DNA from: Methylotenera sp.
GTDB taxonomy: Bacteria; Pseudomonadota; Gammaproteobacteria; Burkholderiales; Methylophilaceae
Reading direction: 5' to 3'
Assembly (NCBI GenBank): GCA_021732365.1
Contig: JAKFVD010000017.1
Location: 62,001-126,000 of the forward strand
Length of the DNA: 64,000 nt
The notes under the pieces: generated by a model
Database searches by the model: none
Told to the model about the DNA's origin: nothing
Seen by the model: only the letters and a program-made list of their open reading frames with translations
Made by a program: the position numbers and the translations under genes
In this document: in pieces, positions 41,033-50,009 of the stretch
How positions within the stretch are numbered: the stretch's first letter is position 1
Layout: each line of letters starts with the position of its first letter

Positions 41033-42592
41033 ATGTTAAGTACCCCAACTGTTACGCCCGCCATATTGTTGATTTTAGATGGATTTGGTCACCGCGAAGA
41101 TGCAACCAATAACGCGATTGCGCAAGCCAATACGCCTCATCTGGATGCATTAAAACGCTCAGTGCCACACATGTTGATCAATGCTTCTGAACATTATGTG
41201 GGATTGCCAGACGGGCAAATGGGCAACTCTGAAGTGGGGCATTTGAATATTGGCGCGGGTCGTATTGTGTTTCAAGACTTTGAACGCATTAACAATAGCA
41301 TTAGTAGTGGTGAATTTTTTAAGCATGGCGATTTACTTAACGCTTTAAAACAGCTGAAAAATAACAACAAAGCGCTACATATATTCGGCTTACTGTCGGA
41401 TGGCGGCGTGCATAGCCACATCAACCATATTTTAACCATGCTAGAAATGGCTGCGCAGCAAGGCTTGCAAAAGGTTTATGTGCATGCGTTTTTAGATGGC
41501 CGCGATACGCCGCCGATTAGCGCTGTGCCCTACATCGCGATGCTAGAAGACAAAATACAAATGTTGGGCGTGGGCAAAATTGTGTCGGTTTCTGGCCGCT
41601 TTTATAGCATGGATAGGGATAAACGCTGGGAACGTGTGACGCCTGCATACAATATGATTGTGGATGGCATTGGCGAATTTACAGAAACGACAGCCAGTGA
41701 AGCTTTACATAACGCTTATGCAAGAGGCGAGCAAGACGAATTTGTGAAATGTACCGTGATTCGTCAAGCTAATGAGCCAGCGATTCGCTTAGAAGACGGT
41801 GATTGCGTGGTATATATGAATTTTAGAAGCGACCGCGCGCGTCAATTAACCGATGCCTTATTGAACGATGACTTTGCTGGTTTTACGCGCAACCGCGTGC
41901 CAAAACTATCTGGCTATTTCACCTTAACGCAATATGACCAAAATCAGAAAAAAGCCACGCCGATTTTTGCCGCAACCTCTGTACCCAACACCTTTGGTGA
42001 ATATGTATCTAGCTTAGGCCTAAAACAATTGCGCATTGCCGAAACCGAAAAGTATCCGCATGTGACCTTCTTTTTTAATGGCGGCGATGAAGCGGTATTT
42101 ATAGGTGAAGACCGCATATTAGTACCTTCACCCAAAGTCGCCACTTATGATTTACAACCCGAAATGAGCGCGCCAGAATTAACCGATAAATTAGTCGCGG
42201 CAATTGATAGCCAGCAATACAGCGCTATTATTTGCAATTACGCCAATGGCGATATGGTTGGCCATACTGGTAATTTAGCCGCGGCAATTAAAGCGGTAGA
42301 AACTTTGGATACCTGTGTTGCCCGCGTGGTAGAAGCTGCCAGAAAAAACGGCGCAGAAGTGATTATTACCGCAGACCATGGCAACGCCGAGATGATGTTT
42401 GACGGCATGAATAACCAGGCGCACACGCAACACACCACCAATTTAGTGCCCATGATTTATGTGGGCCGCAAAGCCAAATTGGCTGACTCAGGCGCGCTTT
42501 CAGATTTAGCGCCCACTTTATTAACAATGATGGGCTTGCCGCAACCGGTTGAAATGACAGGAAAAAGCTTGCTTAATTTTCAAGTTCAGTAA
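41033..42592 (+). CDS. gpmI: 2,3-bisphosphoglycerate-independent phosphoglycerate mutase
   Basis: Mn-dependent mutase of glycolysis and gluconeogenesis, 519 residues from ATG 41033. Metal-binding segments are LILDGFGHRED, GQMGNSEVGHLNIGAGR (catalytic Ser) and ITADHGNAE. GGAAG lies eight bases before ATG 41033, which favours it over the TTG at 41018. envC follows after 17 bases. Confidence 0.96.
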   Translation: MLSTPTVTPAILLILDGFGHREDATNNAIAQANTPHLDALKRSVPHMLINASEHYVGLPDGQMGNSEVGHLNIGAGRIVFQDFERINNSISSGEFFKHGDLLNALKQLKNNNKALHIFGLLSDGGVHSHINHILTMLEMAAQQGLQKVYVHAFLDGRDTPPISAVPYIAMLEDKIQMLGVGKIVSVSGRFYSMDRDKRWERVTPAYNMIVDGIGEFTETTASEALHNAYARGEQDEFVKCTVIRQANEPAIRLEDGDCVVYMNFRSDRARQLTDALLNDDFAGFTRNRVPKLSGYFTLTQYDQNQKKATPIFAATSVPNTFGEYVSSLGLKQLRIAETEKYPHVTFFFNGGDEAVFIGEDRILVPSPKVATYDLQPEMSAPELTDKLVAAIDSQQYSAIICNYANGDMVGHTGNLAAAIKAVETLDTCVARVVEAARKNGAEVIITADHGNAEMMFDGMNNQAHTQHTTNLVPMIYVGRKAKLADSGALSDLAPTLLTMMGLPQPVEMTGKSLLNFQVQ

Positions 42593-42609
42593 AAATTTAG
42601 TTAAATTTA

Positions 42610-43875
42610 ATGGTTAAGTTTTCACGCACCTCAATTGTTTTTGTTGCAGTTTTATTGCTGAATTTCGCCTTAATTGGCAATACTTTTGCGGCAAAAAAAA
42701 TAGATGCCGCCAAAGAGGATTTGGGCGATTTACAACAGAAAATACAAGCACTAAAAAAAGAATTAGATAACAATCAAGCGGCGCACAAAGATGCAGCAGA
42801 TGCGCTGAAAGATTCTGAAACCGCGATTAGCCAAGCCAATAAAAAGCTATTTGAGATTAACCAAAAGCAGCAGCAAAACAAAAGCACACTGGTTTCACTC
42901 AAAAAAGAATCGTTCACCTTAAATGAAAAATTGGCTAAGCAGCAAAAGCAATTAAGCAGCCTGATTACGCAGCAATATGTGCATGGCAACCAAAGCTACA
43001 CTAAACTACTATTACAAAACAAAAATCCCAGCCAAATTTCGCGCGACATTCAATACTATTCTTATATTGCCAAAGCGCATGCAAAATTAATTGACGAAAT
43101 GCAAGCTAGCCTTGTAAAAGTGAAGGCTTTGAATAATGTGACTGCTGCCACTTTGCAGGCGGTTGCCGATTTAAAAGCAAAGCAATTGGCTGAGCGCAAA
43201 GAACTCGTTCAACAAAAGCAAGAAAAATCGAAAGTGGTTAAATCGCTTTCCAGCCAAATTGCAGCGCAGCGTAATCAGATTAAAAAACTCAAACGTGATG
43301 AGCAAAATTTGTCAAATTTAGTGCAACGTTTGGCTAAAATTGTCGCCAAAAAGCCACCAAAAAAAATACTTAACCGTAAAACAATCACTAAAAAATCGGA
43401 TGATTCAGCTACAAAATCGAACAGCCAGACCATTGCAAAAAATGAGGAAACGCCAACTAACGCCTATGCTGGCAGCAACTTTTCTGCGTTGAAGGGCAAG
43501 CTCAATTTACCTGTGCGTGGTGATGTGACTAATCGTTTTGGCAGTAGTCGTAGCGATACTGGTGTTTCTTGGAAAGGCTTATTTATCCGCGCCAACGAAG
43601 GTTCGGACGTTAAATCGGTTGCCAGTGGGCGTGTTGTATTTGCTGACTGGATGCGCGGCTTTGGAAATTTAATTATTGTGGACCACGGTAGCGGCTATAT
43701 GAGCTTATATGGCAACAACCAAGCGGTGCTAAAACAAGTGGGTGATGAGGTAGATGCTGGTGACAATATTGCGGCAGTCGGCAATAGCGGTGGCAATGAA
43801 AGCAATGGCCTATATTACGAATTGCGCCGCGCAAGCAAACCGTTTGATCCATTAAGCTGGAGCGTGATTCGTTAA
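42610..43875 (+). CDS. envC: Murein hydrolase activator EnvC
   Basis: Periplasmic activator of cell-division amidases; 421 residues. Signal peptide VAVLLLNFALIGNTFA, long coiled coil (about 33-260, Lys/Gln-rich), a low-complexity linker, and a C-terminal LytM/M23 domain (about 310-418). The LytM site is degenerate: GLYYELRR stands where active M23 peptidases have HxHxE, as expected for EnvC, which activates rather than cuts. It follows gpmI as in Escherichia coli. Confidence 0.92.
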   Translation: MVKFSRTSIVFVAVLLLNFALIGNTFAAKKIDAAKEDLGDLQQKIQALKKELDNNQAAHKDAADALKDSETAISQANKKLFEINQKQQQNKSTLVSLKKESFTLNEKLAKQQKQLSSLITQQYVHGNQSYTKLLLQNKNPSQISRDIQYYSYIAKAHAKLIDEMQASLVKVKALNNVTAATLQAVADLKAKQLAERKELVQQKQEKSKVVKSLSSQIAAQRNQIKKLKRDEQNLSNLVQRLAKIVAKKPPKKILNRKTITKKSDDSATKSNSQTIAKNEETPTNAYAGSNFSALKGKLNLPVRGDVTNRFGSSRSDTGVSWKGLFIRANEGSDVKSVASGRVVFADWMRGFGNLIIVDHGSGYMSLYGNNQAVLKQVGDEVDAGDNIAAVGNSGGNESNGLYYELRRASKPFDPLSWSVIR

Positions 43876-43920
43876 ATTTGAATGAGTGAACCCGCTTTTT
43901 TAAACCAATCTTTCAAAAAT

Positions 43921-43948
43921 AAAAAAGCGCGCATATGCGCGCTTTTTT
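43921..43948. terminator. Bidirectional terminator, envC / lipoprotein gene
   Basis: Perfect 28-base palindrome with arm AAAAAAGCGCGCAT, T-run at each end, between convergent genes. Confidence 0.9.
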
Positions 43949-43972
43949 ATTCACTTAACAACAATTAAATCA

Positions 43973-44263
43973 CTATTTTGCTTCTGCTGGTGCAGCTTCC
44001 ATTGGTGCTTCCATCGGCGCTTCTGCAGCTGGTGCTGCATCTGCTGCTGGCATTTCCATTGTAATGCCAGGTACGCGCTCTTCAGCAGTTGGCTCATAAC
44101 CGCCAGCTGTTTCAGCTGCTGGTGCAGGTGCTGCCTCTGCTGCTGGTGCTGCTTCCATTGGCGCCTCAGCTGGTGCTGCCGCTTCTTCTGCTTTTTCACC
44201 ACATGCTGTTAACAATAAAGCGCCTAATAAAGCTGGAACGACTAACATTGCATTTAATTTCAT
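43973..44263 (-). CDS. Small Ala/Pro/Glu-rich lipoprotein
   Basis: A 96-residue lipoprotein. Lipobox LLTAC gives lipidated C21. The mature part is low complexity with repeats of APMEA/AEAPMEA and AAPAPA, interrupted by a short more ordinary piece GGYEPTAEERVPGITM. AGGGG lies before the ATG. No family recognised; the shape resembles spacer-like outer-membrane lipoproteins, and a role cannot be given. Confidence 0.75.
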   Translation of the reverse strand: MKLNAMLVVPALLGALLLTACGEKAEEAAAPAEAPMEAAPAAEAAPAPAAETAGGYEPTAEERVPGITMEMPAADAAPAAEAPMEAPMEAAPAEAK

Positions 44264-44365
44264 CTTATACCCCTGAGTTGTTCTAAAAAAGGTTAAATCT
44301 AACCTACATTTGTAATCATAACAAAACTCATAGCAATGTCATACTGCCAGCCGAATTGTATTGTT

Positions 44366-44752
44366 TTAATGTATTAAATTTGAATGATTTGTTGCGAAAT
44401 TAGCAGCGATTAAACGCCCTTTCGCGTAAGCCTCCACTTCATAGACGCTTTTAAAGTATCCATATCGGCAAGACCACACATATTTTAACAAAGTCATGCC
44501 ATGTAAAAACTGTGAAACATGTGTTAATTCGTGCCCTAATAACTCTGCACCGCGCTTGGTATTTGGCTTATATGCACCTGCACGAAAATAAATATGGCGT
44601 CCCAGCACAACCGCACACATATTGCGCCGCAACCAAAAAGGCACTTTGCCATCAATAATACGCGCATCATCCATCACAATCTGCGCAAAATAAGGGCTAA
44701 ATAGTGCGCGCTCCTGCATGCTAAGTGGGCGGCCTTTCACAAACTTAACCAC
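44366..44752 (-). CDS. DUF4157-like putative zinc metalloprotease
   Basis: A 128-residue protein without signal peptide. The zincin motif is LLGHELTHVSQ (H74, E75, H78), with a possible third ligand at YEVEA (E105 or E107). This is the short DUF4157-type fold. Small stand-alone members are common and uncharacterised; larger ones are linked to contractile injection systems, of which nothing else is seen here. It overlaps yjbQ by eight bases. Confidence 0.75.
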   Translation of the reverse strand: MVKFVKGRPLSMQERALFSPYFAQIVMDDARIIDGKVPFWLRRNMCAVVLGRHIYFRAGAYKPNTKRGAELLGHELTHVSQFLHGMTLLKYVWSCRYGYFKSVYEVEAYAKGRLIAANFATNHSNLIH

Positions 44753-45164
44753 CTAAAGCATGCAAAATAATGCGTCTTGTTGCTGGCATATGCCTGTGTT
44801 CAAACAGAAAGATGCCTTGCCATTGCCCTAGCGCAAGCTTGCCCTGCAATATGGGAACCGACAAACTGGTTTGGGTTAGCGCGCTGCGTACATGTGCAGG
44901 CATATCGTCTGGTCCTTCTACGCTATGAATAAACAAATCATCACCATCAGGCACTAGGCGATTAAAAAACGCTTCCATATCCACCAGCACGTCAACATCA
45001 TAATTCTCATTAATCAGTAAACTAGCTGATGTATGCTGAATATATAAAGTGAGTAAGCCAGTATTAAAGCCCAGATTGTTTACCCAATCCAGCACTTGCG
45101 GTGTGATGTCGTAAAGCCTGCGGCCTTGTGCTTTGATGCTGATTTGTTGTGTAAACTGTTGCAT
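44745..45164 (-). CDS. YjbQ family protein (UPF0047)
   Basis: A 139-residue UPF0047 protein with the signature HTSASLLINENYDVDV and the end LALGQWQGIFLFEHR. Family members have been reported to complement thiamine-phosphate synthase mutants weakly; the true role is unsettled. Confidence 0.9.
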   Translation of the reverse strand: MQQFTQQISIKAQGRRLYDITPQVLDWVNNLGFNTGLLTLYIQHTSASLLINENYDVDVLVDMEAFFNRLVPDGDDLFIHSVEGPDDMPAHVRSALTQTSLSVPILQGKLALGQWQGIFLFEHRHMPATRRIILHALGG

Positions 45165-45290
45165 AAATTTTGCCTAAAACACTGTTTATTGATGGCATTA
45201 TCATCATTTTTTACCTTACTCACAAGTTACAACTCGGTATAGAATAACTAACAATATTAAAATTCAAGCTATCAATCAAAAGGTTAAAAG

Positions 45291-45815
45291 ATGAATATCA
45301 AGCATACGATAAAAAACTACAACCCTCAATTAGACTTGGTGCTAGAGCGAATTGTTGATGTACCAAAAGAAGCAATTTGGACGGCATGGACAACGCCCGA
45401 ATTACTAAAACCATGGTTTTGCCCTTTGCCTTGGAAAACAGTTACTTGTGAGATTGATTTACGTGTTGGCGGCATTTTTCGCACAGTGATGCAATCGCCA
45501 GACGGCCAAGAATTTGATAATGTGGGCTGTTACCTAGACATTGTGCCTAATCAAAAGCTGGTTTGGACGAATGCACTTAAACCTGACTTTAGACCTGCCA
45601 AACAAGCGCTTGCTAACCCAGATCACCCCTGTGAAGAGTTTATGATGACGGCGATGATTTCACTTGAAACAGTTGCAGCTGGCACAAAATACACCGCACG
45701 CGTTATGCATGCACATGCCGAAGCACGCATTCAGCATGAACAAATGGGCTTTGAACAAGGCTGGGGAATTTGTTTAGACCAACTGGTTGCGATGATTAAA
45801 AACCATGCTCACTGA
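45291..45815 (+). CDS. SRPBCC/AHSA1 family protein
   Basis: Cytoplasmic ligand-binding START-like fold of 174 residues: [31 protein letters not shown], and [14 protein letters not shown] are AHSA1-type. These proteins bind hydrophobic ligands or assist Hsp90; the ligand is unknown. AAGG precedes the start. Single gene between opposing neighbours. Confidence 0.88.
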   Translation: MNIKHTIKNYNPQLDLVLERIVDVPKEAIWTAWTTPELLKPWFCPLPWKTVTCEIDLRVGGIFRTVMQSPDGQEFDNVGCYLDIVPNQKLVWTNALKPDFRPAKQALANPDHPCEEFMMTAMISLETVAAGTKYTARVMHAHAEARIQHEQMGFEQGWGICLDQLVAMIKNHAH

Positions 45816-45846
45816 GCAGAGTTAATCGATATTTAAACGCAGTTTG

Positions 45847-46374
45847 CTACCAACCTCCAAAGCCATAACCATAGCCAAAGCGGCTGCCAAAACCTCTGTT
45901 GTAACCATAAAATGGATGGCCATAAAATCCACCAAAACCCGAACCCCAATAAGGGTCATAGTAACGACTGCGCGCTAAATCACGTTCACGTTTGAGTATT
46001 TTTTCGGCAGCTGCACGCTCTTTTTCGCGCGTATTAATTTCATCAGCCATCGCATTTTGCTTAGCTAACTCATTGCTTTGGTGAATATAATCTAGCACTT
46101 TTGTATCAACACCTTGCTTGCTTAAATCTAACGTCTGCGCAGGCGTTAATTCATAACGTGAATTGCTAGTCTGGATTTTTGTAATGATTTCATCTGGCGT
46201 TTTACCTTGTTTAGCATCGTTAACAATCTCATCCAAGCTTATTGTGGCGACTGCTGGTGGCAATATTTTGGCTAGTTCTTCTGGTGTAATCCGCTTGACT
46301 TGTGGCTGTTGCGCTGGGGTGCTGGCACAAGCGGTAATCAACATTAAACTCATTATAACGAGTAGATTTTTCAT
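45847..46374 (-). CDS. Lipoprotein with Gly/Tyr/Phe-rich C-terminus
   Basis: A 175-residue lipoprotein, lipobox LITAC (C16). A helical part follows (PEELAKILPPAVATISLDEI, SRYELTPAQTLDLSKQGVD), then a charged coil, then an aromatic tail rich in Gly, Tyr and Phe (YDPYWGSGFGGFYGHPFYG). No family recognised with certainty. Overlaps the transglycosylase gene by four bases, so they are likely coupled and act together at the cell wall. Confidence 0.75.
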   Translation of the reverse strand: MKNLLVIMSLMLITACASTPAQQPQVKRITPEELAKILPPAVATISLDEIVNDAKQGKTPDEIITKIQTSNSRYELTPAQTLDLSKQGVDTKVLDYIHQSNELAKQNAMADEINTREKERAAAEKILKRERDLARSRYYDPYWGSGFGGFYGHPFYGYNRGFGSRFGYGYGFGGW

Positions 46375-47309
46375 TTAGCGCTCTCTTTCTTTATGACAGG
46401 CGATGCCTGAGCAATACTGGCATCAAAATCGTGACGTTTGGCTTGGTATAAGCCCAACACTTTTTTCACGTAGATGCGCGTTTCTTTATAGGGTGGCACA
46501 CCTTTGTACTTATCTACGGCGCCCTCACCTGCGTTGTATGCAGCAACAACAAGCGTCACATCACCTCTAAAATAAGATAACAACCAGCGCAAATATTTCA
46601 CGCCACCCTTAATGTTTTGGCTGGCGTTATACGCATTTTTCACATTAAATCGGTCCGCCGTGGCGGGTATTAATTGCATCAAGCCTTGTGCTTCTTTGTT
46701 AGACTTAGCCGTTATCTTAAAGTTAGATTCGGCCGTAATAATAGACAGCACCAGCTTTTCATCAACTTTGTACCAATCGGCAATCGTGCCCACTAAATCC
46801 ACCACCCAGCGTTTATTTTTGGGTAGGCTAGCTATATAAGCATCAATTTTTGGTGATTGCACATTGGCATAGTCTTGCTCAAAACCTCTTTCTGGCGCTA
46901 CCGCTTCCAACACGCAAATAGGCGTGTCTTTGGTTTTAAGCTCAATCGTTTCTAGCATTTTCTGCGCTTCAAAATGCCCATGCGTTGAGGCGATACCAAA
47001 TAAATTGGCCGCATAATCACGGTTTGCTGGTACACCACGCCCAAACGCATACAGCATACCTAAGCGATATATACCCTCTGCGCTACCATATCGTGCTGAT
47101 TCGCAATACAAATCGGCGGCTTTCCATGCAGCGTCTGTATTGTCTTCTTCACCCAACAACACGCTGGCTCGCTCTAACAAGTCTTTGATAATTGGCGGCT
47201 CATTTTCAAAAACTTCAAGCTCATTTTGCGTGTAAGCCACACTGCTTCCAACACCCATCACTAGGTTTAAAGTCGTTACTAAAAAAATAGTAATGAGTGT
47301 TTTCATCAA
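46371..47309 (-). CDS. Lytic transglycosylase (SLT) with Sel1 repeats
   Basis: Exported peptidoglycan lyase of 312 residues. N-terminal signal FLVTTLNLVMGVGSSVA, Sel1-like helical repeats (about 55-125), then a lysozyme-like SLT domain. Catalytic E194 lies in ITAESNF, followed by GLMQLIPATADRF and AAYNAGEGAV. It follows clpB by 19 bases and overlaps the next lipoprotein gene. Confidence 0.9.
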   Translation of the reverse strand: MMKTLITIFLVTTLNLVMGVGSSVAYTQNELEVFENEPPIIKDLLERASVLLGEEDNTDAAWKAADLYCESARYGSAEGIYRLGMLYAFGRGVPANRDYAANLFGIASTHGHFEAQKMLETIELKTKDTPICVLEAVAPERGFEQDYANVQSPKIDAYIASLPKNKRWVVDLVGTIADWYKVDEKLVLSIITAESNFKITAKSNKEAQGLMQLIPATADRFNVKNAYNASQNIKGGVKYLRWLLSYFRGDVTLVVAAYNAGEGAVDKYKGVPPYKETRIYVKKVLGLYQAKRHDFDASIAQASPVIKKESAK

Positions 47310-47328
47310 TATTAAGCTTGCGCGCTAA

Positions 47329-49914
47329 TTAGCCTTTTGTAAACGCCATCTTGCCACCTTTGTTGTCTACCAAAATGGTATCTTTTGCCACAAAACTGCC
47401 TGCCAAAATCTCTTTTGCCAGCGGGTTTTCAATTTCACTTTGAATCGCACGTTTCAACGGTCTAGCCCCATACACAGGATCAAAGCCCGCATTAGCAATT
47501 TCTGCAATCGCTGAATCGCTGATGTTTAACGTCATATCCATAGCCGCCAAACGCTTGGTTAGCAACTGAATTTGAATCTGCGCAATCGATTTTACCTGCG
47601 CTTCACCCAGACTATGGAAAACGACCACTTCATCGATACGGTTGACGAACTCTGGCCTGAAATGTGTTTTGACTTCACCCATCACTGCCAGTTTCACCAC
47701 TTGGTAATCTTGGTCAGCCATACTTTGAATCATCTGGCTACCAAGGTTAGAAGTCATGATAATCACCGTGTTTTTAAAATCCACCGTGCGGCCTTGACCA
47801 TCAGTTAAGCGGCCATCGTCCAGCACTTGTAGCAGTACATTGAATACGTCTGGGTGTGCTTTTTCCACTTCATCCAGCAAAATCACGCTATAAGGCTTAC
47901 GGCGCACCGCTTCTGTCAGCGTACCGCCTTCTTCATAGCCAACATAACCCGGCGGCGCACCTATCATACGTGCGACACTGTGTTTTTCCATAAATTCACT
48001 CATGTCGATGCGAATTAGATGCTCTTCCGAATCAAACAAAAATCCTGCCAAGGCTTTGCACAGCTCGGTTTTACCAACACCAGTTGGGCCTAAAAACAAG
48101 AAGCTACCATAAGGTCGATTAGGGTCACTTAAACCACTACGCGACCTGCGAATCGCATCCGAAACCAAGCGCACCGCTTCATCCTGACCAACCACACGTT
48201 CGTGCAACTTGGTTTCCATGGTCAGCAATTTTTCACGCTCGCCTGTAAGCATTTTGCTAACTGGAATGCCAGTGGCGCGGCTCACTACTTCAGCAATTTC
48301 ATCTGCACCCACTTCGGTACGTAGCATTCTGTTTTTGTTTGGTGTTGCATTCGCTTCCGAGTTTGACGCTTCTTTCAATTGCGCCTCCAAAGCAGGTAAT
48401 TTGCCGTATTGCAATTCAGATACTTTTTGCCATTCGCCTCTACGCGTGGCTTCTTCCATCTCAAATTTCACCTTTTCAATGGCTTCTTTAATATGGCTGG
48501 TACCTTGTACCTGCGCTTTTTCAGAGGTCCAAATATCTTCCAGATCGGCATATTCTTTTTCTAGTTTTTCAATCTCTTCTTCAATCAAGCTAAAGCGTTT
48601 GCGACTACCTTCGTCTTTTTCGCGGCGCACGGCTTCGCGCTCAATTTTGAGTTGAATGGTTCTGCGCTCAAGCTTGTCCAGCACTTCTGGCTTAGAGTCG
48701 ATTTCCATTTTGATGCGACTGGCTGCTTCATCAATCAAATCAATCGCTTTATCAGGCAAAAAGCGGTCTGTAATATAGCGGTGTGAAAGTTCAGCCGCAG
48801 CAACAATCGCAGGGTCGGTAATCTCTACCCCATGATGCAACTCATACTTTTCCTGCAAACCACGTAAAATGGCAATCGTCGCTTCAACGCTTGGCTCATC
48901 CACCAACACTTTTTGAAAGCGTCGCTCTAACGCAGCATCTTTTTCAATATATTTGCGATATTCATCTAACGTAGTCGCGCCAACGCAATGCAACTCGCCG
49001 CGCGCTAAGGCAGGCTTAAGCATATTGCCTGCATCCATCGCACCCTCTGCTTTGCCAGCGCCCACCATCGTATGAATTTCATCAATAAAAACAATAGTCT
49101 GACCTTCATCTTGAGCTAATTCTTTTAGTACGCTCTTTAACCGCTCTTCAAAATCACCACGATATTTAGCGCCCGCCAGTAGTGCAGCCATATCAAGGCT
49201 TAATACTTTTTTATTCTTAAGTGAATCTGGCACTTCATTATTCACAATTCGCTGTGCTAAGCCCTCAATAATCGCGGTTTTACCCACGCCAGGCTCGCCA
49301 ATTAATACTGGATTGTTTTTAGTACGCCGCCCAAGAATTTGAATGACGCGCCTAATTTCATCATCACGCCCAATCACTGGATCTAGCTTGCCCAAGCTAG
49401 CCCGCTCAGTTAAATCCAAGGTATATTTTTTTAAGGCTTCGCGGTTAGATTCAGCATCTTGGTGATTCACATTATCACTTCCGCGCACAGCATTTACAGC
49501 GCTTTCTAATGCTGCTTTGCTTAAACCATTCGCTTTCAGTAGCTTGCCTGTTTCACCTTTATCATCTGCCAGTGCCAGCAAAAATAGCTCACTTGCAATG
49601 TAAGTATCGTTACGCTTTTGAGCCAGCTTATCTGTGACATTTAGCAGATTATTCAGGTCGCGTGAAATGGCAATTTCACCATTGGATGAAGCAGATTTTG
49701 ATAAATTGTTAACGGATGAAAGTAAGCTATTTTTAAGTGGCGTAAGATTTACGCCAGCGCGCGCCAATAATGACGACGCGCCGCCGTTATCTTCTTGTAA
49801 CAAAGCCAATAATAAGTGTTGTGGCTCAATCGCCGTATTATCAGCACCCACCGCAATGCTTTGCGCATCGCTTAATGCTTGTTGAAATTTAGTGGTTAAT
49901 TTATCGAAACGCAT
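47329..49914 (-). CDS. clpB: ATP-dependent disaggregase ClpB
   Basis: Hexameric AAA+ chaperone that pulls proteins out of aggregates with DnaK; 861 residues. Clp-N repeats (about 1-145), AAA1 with [10 protein letters not shown]-domain coiled coil (about 410-530), AAA2 with GPTGVGKTE, and a C-terminal D2-small domain ending [16 protein letters not shown] lies before the ATG. A heat-shock promoter precedes it. Confidence 0.97.
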   Translation of the reverse strand: MRFDKLTTKFQQALSDAQSIAVGADNTAIEPQHLLLALLQEDNGGASSLLARAGVNLTPLKNSLLSSVNNLSKSASSNGEIAISRDLNNLLNVTDKLAQKRNDTYIASELFLLALADDKGETGKLLKANGLSKAALESAVNAVRGSDNVNHQDAESNREALKKYTLDLTERASLGKLDPVIGRDDEIRRVIQILGRRTKNNPVLIGEPGVGKTAIIEGLAQRIVNNEVPDSLKNKKVLSLDMAALLAGAKYRGDFEERLKSVLKELAQDEGQTIVFIDEIHTMVGAGKAEGAMDAGNMLKPALARGELHCVGATTLDEYRKYIEKDAALERRFQKVLVDEPSVEATIAILRGLQEKYELHHGVEITDPAIVAAAELSHRYITDRFLPDKAIDLIDEAASRIKMEIDSKPEVLDKLERRTIQLKIEREAVRREKDEGSRKRFSLIEEEIEKLEKEYADLEDIWTSEKAQVQGTSHIKEAIEKVKFEMEEATRRGEWQKVSELQYGKLPALEAQLKEASNSEANATPNKNRMLRTEVGADEIAEVVSRATGIPVSKMLTGEREKLLTMETKLHERVVGQDEAVRLVSDAIRRSRSGLSDPNRPYGSFLFLGPTGVGKTELCKALAGFLFDSEEHLIRIDMSEFMEKHSVARMIGAPPGYVGYEEGGTLTEAVRRKPYSVILLDEVEKAHPDVFNVLLQVLDDGRLTDGQGRTVDFKNTVIIMTSNLGSQMIQSMADQDYQVVKLAVMGEVKTHFRPEFVNRIDEVVVFHSLGEAQVKSIAQIQIQLLTKRLAAMDMTLNISDSAIAEIANAGFDPVYGARPLKRAIQSEIENPLAKEILAGSFVAKDTILVDNKGGKMAFTKG

Positions 49915-49945
49915 TATCGCCTCCTTAAAAGTCTGGTTACTGTTA

Positions 49946-49972
49946 AGGTGGGGCGAATTTTGCGCTTTTCAA
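49946..49972 (-). promoter_or_regulatory. Sigma-32 heat-shock promoter of clpB
   Basis: Minus strand: TTGAAA (49972-49967), 13-base spacer, CCCCACCT (49953-49946). This fits the heat-shock consensus CTTGAAA / CCCCATNT and sits 32 bases before the clpB start. Confidence 0.75.
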
Positions 49973-50009
49973 TATAGGTTCAATAATATGGATAATCTTG
50001 TCTGTATAA

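Noticed and set aside
44366..44752. Contractile injection system effector
   Set aside because: The DUF4157 domain is small and alone; no tail, sheath or baseplate genes are in the window.
48209..48655. 148-codon open frame on the plus strand
   Set aside because: Antisense inside clpB; Ser/Phe-rich shadow frame with no ribosome site or family pattern.
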